Below are positions 7,467 to 10,476 of a DNA stretch of 10,476 nucleotides, in pieces. A program made the position numbers and the translations under genes. Position 1 is the stretch's first letter. The number at the start of each line of letters is the position of its first letter. This stretch comes from CADEDV01 sp036374495 (GTDB taxonomy: Bacteria; Bacteroidota; Bacteroidia; Chitinophagales; Chitinophagaceae), in NCBI GenBank assembly GCA_965652975.1, contig CBFGYO010000141.1, positions 1-10,476 on the forward strand. Direction: 5' to 3'. A model generated the notes under the pieces. It searched no databases and was not told the DNA's origin. It saw only the letters and a program-made list of their open reading frames with translations.

Positions 7467-7766
7467 ATGGCTATCATTTATCATGTAACGACTGCCACTG
7501 AATGGAACGAGGCAAAGGAAAAAGGCTCCTATGAAGCACCATCACTACACACCGAGGGATTTATTCATTGTTCGGAGGATCACCAGGTGGCGGGAGTGTT
7601 GGAAAGATATTTTACAGGTAAAGACGAATTGGTAAAGCTCGTTATCGATACGGACAAACTTGAGAGCAGGTATGTTTCAGAATGGTCGTCAACGGTGCAG
7701 GATTCATTTCCGCATATCTATGGTCCAATTAATACCAGTGCAGTAATAGAGGTAGTTGCTTTGTGA
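7467..7766 (+). CDS. DUF952-family small protein
   Basis: The 99-residue product matches my memory of the DUF952 family over its whole length. It begins with IIYHVTTATEW, has the signature EGFIHCS at 30-36 and ends with the second signature FPHIYGPI at 81-88. There is no signal peptide or membrane segment, so it is probably cytosolic. Its biochemical role is unknown to me; some annotations of the family suggest a relation to glutathione S-transferase partners or ADP-ribosyl-transferase-like folds, which I cannot confirm here. The conserved His-Cys and Pro-His pairs would suit a small enzyme or ligand-binding fold. It starts 9 bases after aroC and is followed at once by a hairpin, so it looks like the last gene of the operon. 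Whether it serves the aromatic pathway or is a passenger is open. Confidence 0.85.
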   Translation: MAIIYHVTTATEWNEAKEKGSYEAPSLHTEGFIHCSEDHQVAGVLERYFTGKDELVKLVIDTDKLESRYVSEWSSTVQDSFPHIYGPINTSAVIEVVAL

Positions 7767-7770
7767 TACC

Positions 7771-7807
7771 CATCAATCATCGTTTGCACTATGATGATCT
7801 AGTGATG
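7771..7807 (+). terminator. Imperfect hairpin after the DUF952 stop, candidate operon terminator
   Basis: CATCA at 7771-7775 pairs with TGATG at 7803-7807, and ATCATC at 7776-7781 pairs with GATGAT at 7793-7798. This gives 11 base pairs with a 4-base bulge (7799-7802) on the right arm and an 11-base loop. It begins 4 bases after the stop codon at 7764-7766. The stem is A/T-rich and the sequence after it is only mildly T-rich, not a clean U-tract, so efficiency as an intrinsic terminator is uncertain. Its position between convergent genes supports a role in ending transcription. Confidence 0.4.
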
Positions 7808-7873
7808 AACTTTGTGTCTATGTGTTAAAAAAGACAATAAATACTATTCAATCTGCTTAGTTCTTTATTTTCT

Positions 7874-8602
7874 CTATAATGCCTTGTTCAGTTCCTTAGT
7901 CTTCAGGTCAAGTATTTCATATTTATCATTGGAAGGAATGTAAAAATGCCACCACTCCGTGTCTAAAACTTTAAATCCATTTTTTTCCATCAGTGATCGC
8001 AACAACTGCCTGTTTTGTAATATCTGCGCAGGTAACTGCGTGTAGGTTGAATGTGCGGTATCTGAAAAATTGTCAAAGCCGGTGCCCATATCCAACTCCT
8101 CATTCGTACCCAGTTTAACGATGGTAAGATCAACCGCAATGCCCCGGTTATGGCCGCTGCCTTTGGCCGGGTTTGCAACATAGCGTTCATCTTTCACTAG
8201 TTCCCAAAATTTTTCCGTTACTGAGTAAGGTCGATATGCGTCAAAAATCTTTAAACCTAATCCCTGCTCATTCAGTTCCTGCTGCACTTTCCGAAGCGCA
8301 TCTACTGCAGCCTTTCGCATAAATGTGCTATTGGTTCCGGCCGGATACATTCTTCTATTCATGAAATTGTTGGTACTGGCATAACGCAGGTCATATAGCA
8401 GGGTTGGTATCGCTGCTTTAAGCTCAATCATTTTCTTCATGCTATCCGCTTTTACCTGTTGCCTGTATTCCTTCCATTTATCTGTAACCGGGGGACGGGT
8501 GTAAGTGCGGGTTTGGGCATCAAGGTTACTAACAATGACTGTTGAAAAAATCAAACCTATGACGGGGTATAACATGTAAGGAATGCTTAATTTGTTGACC
8601 AT
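7874..8602 (-). CDS. ddpX: D-Ala-D-Ala dipeptidase, VanX/DdpX type (peptidase M15D), secreted
   Basis: The 242-residue product is a zinc D,D-dipeptidase that cleaves free D-Ala-D-Ala. YDLRYASTNNF (70-80) and FDAYRP (120-125, R124) are family motifs. SGHNRGIAVD at 149-158 supplies zinc ligands H151 and D158. EWWHF at 216-220 supplies the catalytic-base E216 and the third ligand H219. All catalytic residues are present. The start is set at 8602 (complement of CAT at 8600-8602) because the next 30 residues form a signal peptide ending LDAQ. The frame stays open upstream to 8788, but that part would overlap the divergent lipoprotein gene and is rich in odd composition. A signal peptide implies a periplasmic enzyme, fitting scavenging or remodelling of released wall dipeptide, not vancomycin resistance: no vanH, vanA or regulator genes are adjacent. 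It is divergent from the L,D-transpeptidase. Confidence 0.9.
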   Translation of the reverse strand: MVNKLSIPYMLYPVIGLIFSTVIVSNLDAQTRTYTRPPVTDKWKEYRQQVKADSMKKMIELKAAIPTLLYDLRYASTNNFMNRRMYPAGTNSTFMRKAAVDALRKVQQELNEQGLGLKIFDAYRPYSVTEKFWELVKDERYVANPAKGSGHNRGIAVDLTIVKLGTNEELDMGTGFDNFSDTAHSTYTQLPAQILQNRQLLRSLMEKNGFKVLDTEWWHFYIPSNDKYEILDLKTKELNKAL

Positions 8603-8647
8603 AACTGTTAAAAAGATTACGGGGAGTAAAATACTATAAAAACAGTT
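8603..8647. promoter_or_regulatory. Inverted repeat in the divergent dipeptidase/transpeptidase intergenic region
   Basis: AACTGTT at 8603-8609 and AACAGTT at 8641-8647 are perfect 7-base reverse complements separated by 31 bases. They lie in the 69-base space between the start of the minus-strand dipeptidase and the start of the plus-strand L,D-transpeptidase. The left arm touches the dipeptidase start codon. The space must hold both promoters, yet I found no good match to the Bacteroidota -7 element TAnnTTTG on either strand. The repeat could be a shared operator, but arms this short can arise by chance. Confidence 0.3.
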
Positions 8648-8671
8648 GTTATTATTACAGCACCATTTCTT

Positions 8672-10369
8672 ATGAACAAGAAGATTTTTTCGTACCTCCT
8701 GGTATCTTTTGTATGCATGTTGGCCCTGTTTGGCTGTAAAAATGTTTCCAAGCCACCGGAAGAGATCATCGTCGAAACACCCGAGCAACTCAATGAAACG
8801 GCGGCGGACAATATCAAACGTACATTGCAGTTTGCCTTGAGCAATGAAGGTGATATCGGTGATTCTGTTTTTATCGCTAACACTGCACTCATTGATCTTC
8901 TCTACGAAAAAACTTCCTATACGCCCTTCTGGAGCAGCAGTGAGCGGTGGAATCCAATTGCCGACTCACTCGTTGCCTTTATTGAGCATGCTAAACTTTA
9001 CGGACTCTTCCCGGAAGATTACCATGCACCACATCTTAATGATATTCGTCAACGTATAAAAGACGATACCCTTGCTCAAACAGCGCGCAGAAATGCGGTG
9101 CTTTGGTCAAGGGCCGACCTGATGCTTACAGATGCATATCTGCATATAGTTCGTGATATAAAATTGGGACGCTTACCCAAGGATAGCATCACGTTGCGAA
9201 AAGACACGCTTTTAACTGATGACTTTTATGAGCAACAGTTCAATATTCTAATGAAAGCGGGGGCTGTGGTTCGTAATGTCCGTTACCTTGAACCGAAACA
9301 TACGGGCTATCATCAATTGAAAGCTGCTATTCCCAAATTTCTCGACAGCGCAGATTATACGGAGTATACTATTGTGCCTTCATTTAAAACGGACTCAGTT
9401 AACTACAGGCGTTTGTTGCAAAAGCGTTTGTTTGAAGGCGGGTATATCGCATACGATAGTGTGGCCGCCGATTCTGTGATACTTGCAACGGCCATTAAGA
9501 CTTTTCAAAAATCAAAACAGATCAAGGCTGATGGTAAAGCCGGGGAGGCAACTTTGCGGGAGCTAAATACGACTGACCGTGAAAGATTTGTACGCATAGC
9601 CATTACACTGGATAAGTACAAGATGCTTCCTGAAAAAATGCCGGAAAGATTTATCTGGGTAAACCTTCCAGCATATAATATGCGTTTACAGGTGAATGAC
9701 ACCATAAAGTTGAACTCTAAAATTATTTGTGGCAAACCCCGTACAAGAACACCGTTGCTTAACAGTGCCATTTCCGAGATCATTACTTACCCGCAGTGGA
9801 CAGTGCCTGCCAGTATAATTGAAAAAGAAATCCTTCCGGCTGTCAAGCGCGACCCAGGTTACCTTGCTCTAAAAGGATTTAGCCTTATCAATAGCGATGG
9901 TGAAGAGGTGGATCCCTATACTGTTGACTGGTCGAAATACAAAAAGGGGATACCATACAAAGTGGTGCAGGGTAGTGGTGATGATAATGCACTGGGGGTA
10001 TTAAAATTTAATTTTCCCAATAAGTATGCGGTTTACCTGCATGATACCAACCAGCGTTCTTTGTTCGCGCAAACATCACGTTCGTTGAGTCACGGATGTG
10101 TACGGGTACAGGAGTGGCAAAAACTAGCCTTATTCATGATTCGCAGGGATCATGGAGATAGTACTAAACTATATGGCGCGCCACCAATGGAGGATTCACT
10201 ATTTACGTGGCTTGAGCGTAAGGAAAAACACAGCATACCGGTACGAAACAGGCTACCTGTATTCATACGGTACTTTACCTGCGAGGGGAAAGAAAGCGGT
10301 ATAGCTTTTTATGAAGATATATATGGTGAAGACAGGATTTTGCAGGAAAAGTATTTCGCTGGTAAATAG
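8672..10369 (+). CDS. Lipoprotein L,D-transpeptidase, YcbB/LdtD type
   Basis: The 565-residue product is a peptidoglycan cross-linking enzyme expected to form 3-3 (meso-DAP to meso-DAP) links or attach donor stem peptides. It begins with a lipoprotein signal peptide; the lipobox is L19-F20-G21-C22, which also supports this start. Residues 23-29 (KNVSKPP) lack the acidic surface-export signal seen in many Bacteroidota lipoproteins, so it is probably anchored facing the periplasm. Residues ~70-225 match the scaffold domain of YcbB-like enzymes. A peptidoglycan-binding type 1 domain spans about 243-300 (FQKSKQIKADGKAGEATL). The YkuD catalytic domain covers about 325-490, with H457 in YLHDTNQRSLF and the nucleophile C476 in SLSHGCVRVQ. 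The C-terminal tail to 565 is typical of the subfamily. Substrate-binding Arg is probably R478. Length is normal and no defect is seen. It is divergent from the D-Ala-D-Ala dipeptidase. Confidence 0.93.
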   Translation: MNKKIFSYLLVSFVCMLALFGCKNVSKPPEEIIVETPEQLNETAADNIKRTLQFALSNEGDIGDSVFIANTALIDLLYEKTSYTPFWSSSERWNPIADSLVAFIEHAKLYGLFPEDYHAPHLNDIRQRIKDDTLAQTARRNAVLWSRADLMLTDAYLHIVRDIKLGRLPKDSITLRKDTLLTDDFYEQQFNILMKAGAVVRNVRYLEPKHTGYHQLKAAIPKFLDSADYTEYTIVPSFKTDSVNYRRLLQKRLFEGGYIAYDSVAADSVILATAIKTFQKSKQIKADGKAGEATLRELNTTDRERFVRIAITLDKYKMLPEKMPERFIWVNLPAYNMRLQVNDTIKLNSKIICGKPRTRTPLLNSAISEIITYPQWTVPASIIEKEILPAVKRDPGYLALKGFSLINSDGEEVDPYTVDWSKYKKGIPYKVVQGSGDDNALGVLKFNFPNKYAVYLHDTNQRSLFAQTSRSLSHGCVRVQEWQKLALFMIRRDHGDSTKLYGAPPMEDSLFTWLERKEKHSIPVRNRLPVFIRYFTCEGKESGIAFYEDIYGEDRILQEKYFAGK

Positions 10370-10461
10370 TGCTCATGTCGATGAGTTGTGGTTAAAAAAA
10401 AGCTCTCCAATTCTATGAATCTTAATGAAATAATTTATTTTAGGGTATTGAACTTACCCGT

Positions 10462-10469
10462 TATTTTTG
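10462..10469 (+). promoter_or_regulatory. Possible Bacteroidota -7 promoter element
   Basis: TATTTTTG fits the Bacteroidota sigma-factor -7 consensus TAnnTTTG exactly. It lies in the A/T-rich segment after the L,D-transpeptidase stop and points toward a gene beyond the right edge. The nearest TTG upstream, at 10448-10450, is only 11 bases away, shorter than the usual spacing to the -33 element, and no other is well placed. In such A/T-rich sequence the match may be chance. Confidence 0.25.
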
Positions 10470-10476
10470 CTCAGAT

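Larger units (their letters stand above)
162..7766 (+). other. Predicted aromatic amino acid biosynthesis operon (eight genes)
   Basis: Eight plus-strand genes follow one another with gaps of 34, 4, 58, 84, 41, -8 and 9 bases, and no opposite-strand gene interrupts them. Six encode consecutive or related steps from DAHP to tyrosine. The order is aminotransferase, tyrA, thioredoxin-fold protein, DAHP synthase-chorismate mutase, aroB, aroA, aroC, DUF952. The promoter is not visible and may lie upstream of the partial gene at the left edge. The two longest gaps, before the DAHP synthase and before aroB, are where internal promoters could sit, but I found no convincing one. No transcription attenuator or leader peptide rich in Phe, Tyr or Trp was seen within the window. 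Confidence 0.7.

Noticed and set aside
7827..7860. A-run at 7827-7832 as a minus-strand terminator U-tract for the dipeptidase gene
   Set aside because: The only stem in front of it on the minus strand is a six-base A/T pairing with a long loop, too weak to call.
7874..8602. VanX-type gene as part of a vancomycin-resistance cluster
   Set aside because: No vanH, D-Ala-D-Lac ligase or two-component regulator is adjacent, and the protein has a signal peptide, whereas resistance VanX works in the cytoplasm.
8603..8788. N-terminal extension of the dipeptidase frame upstream of 8602
   Set aside because: It would place about 60 residues of odd composition, including a run of Asn, in front of a good signal peptide and would overlap the first 117 bases of the divergent lipoprotein gene. 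The internal ATG at 8602 gives a normal secreted protein.
10415..10476. Open frame beginning ATG at 10415 and running off the right edge
   Set aside because: Only 20 codons are visible, with no recognisable motif or ribosome-binding site in A/T-rich sequence, so a gene start cannot be supported.

Overview
The window reads as a chromosomal segment of a Bacteroidota bacterium, most likely in or near the Chitinophagaceae; this placement is inference. The signs are moderate GC, start codons with no Shine-Dalgarno sequence in front of them, Sec signal peptides that end just before Gln, and a DAHP synthase fused to a C-terminal chorismate mutase. That fusion is well known in this phylum.

Positions 1-156 hold the 3' end of an unidentified plus-strand gene that continues off the left edge. 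From 162 to 7766 there is a tightly spaced run of eight plus-strand genes. In order they are a class I/II PLP aminotransferase, prephenate dehydrogenase (tyrA), a secreted TlpA/thioredoxin-fold protein, a DAHP synthase-chorismate mutase fusion, 3-dehydroquinate synthase (aroB), EPSP synthase (aroA), chorismate synthase (aroC) and a DUF952-family small protein. Gaps run from -8 to 84 bases, and the layout is that of an operon. Its enzymes cover pathway entry (DAHP synthase), step 2 (AroB), steps 6-7 (AroA, AroC), chorismate to prephenate (the mutase domain) and prephenate to tyrosine (TyrA plus aminotransferase). Dehydroquinase, shikimate dehydrogenase, shikimate kinase and prephenate dehydratase are not in the window and must be encoded elsewhere. 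The TlpA-like protein and the DUF952 protein are the members with no obvious pathway role. An imperfect hairpin right after the last stop codon may terminate the operon.

From 7874 to 10369 there is a divergent pair of cell-envelope genes. On the minus strand is a VanX/DdpX-type D-Ala-D-Ala dipeptidase with a signal peptide. On the plus strand is a large lipoprotein L,D-transpeptidase of the YcbB type. They share a 69-base intergenic region containing a 7-bp inverted repeat. Both are predicted to act on peptidoglycan stem-peptide chemistry outside the cytoplasm.

The last 107 bases have no supported gene. No stretch over 300 bases lacks a gene. I found no tRNA, rRNA, CRISPR array, insertion sequence, phage gene or attachment site. 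Most of the window is recognisable housekeeping biosynthesis; the points worth a second look are gene context, fusion architecture and variant active-site signatures, not a clearly new system.
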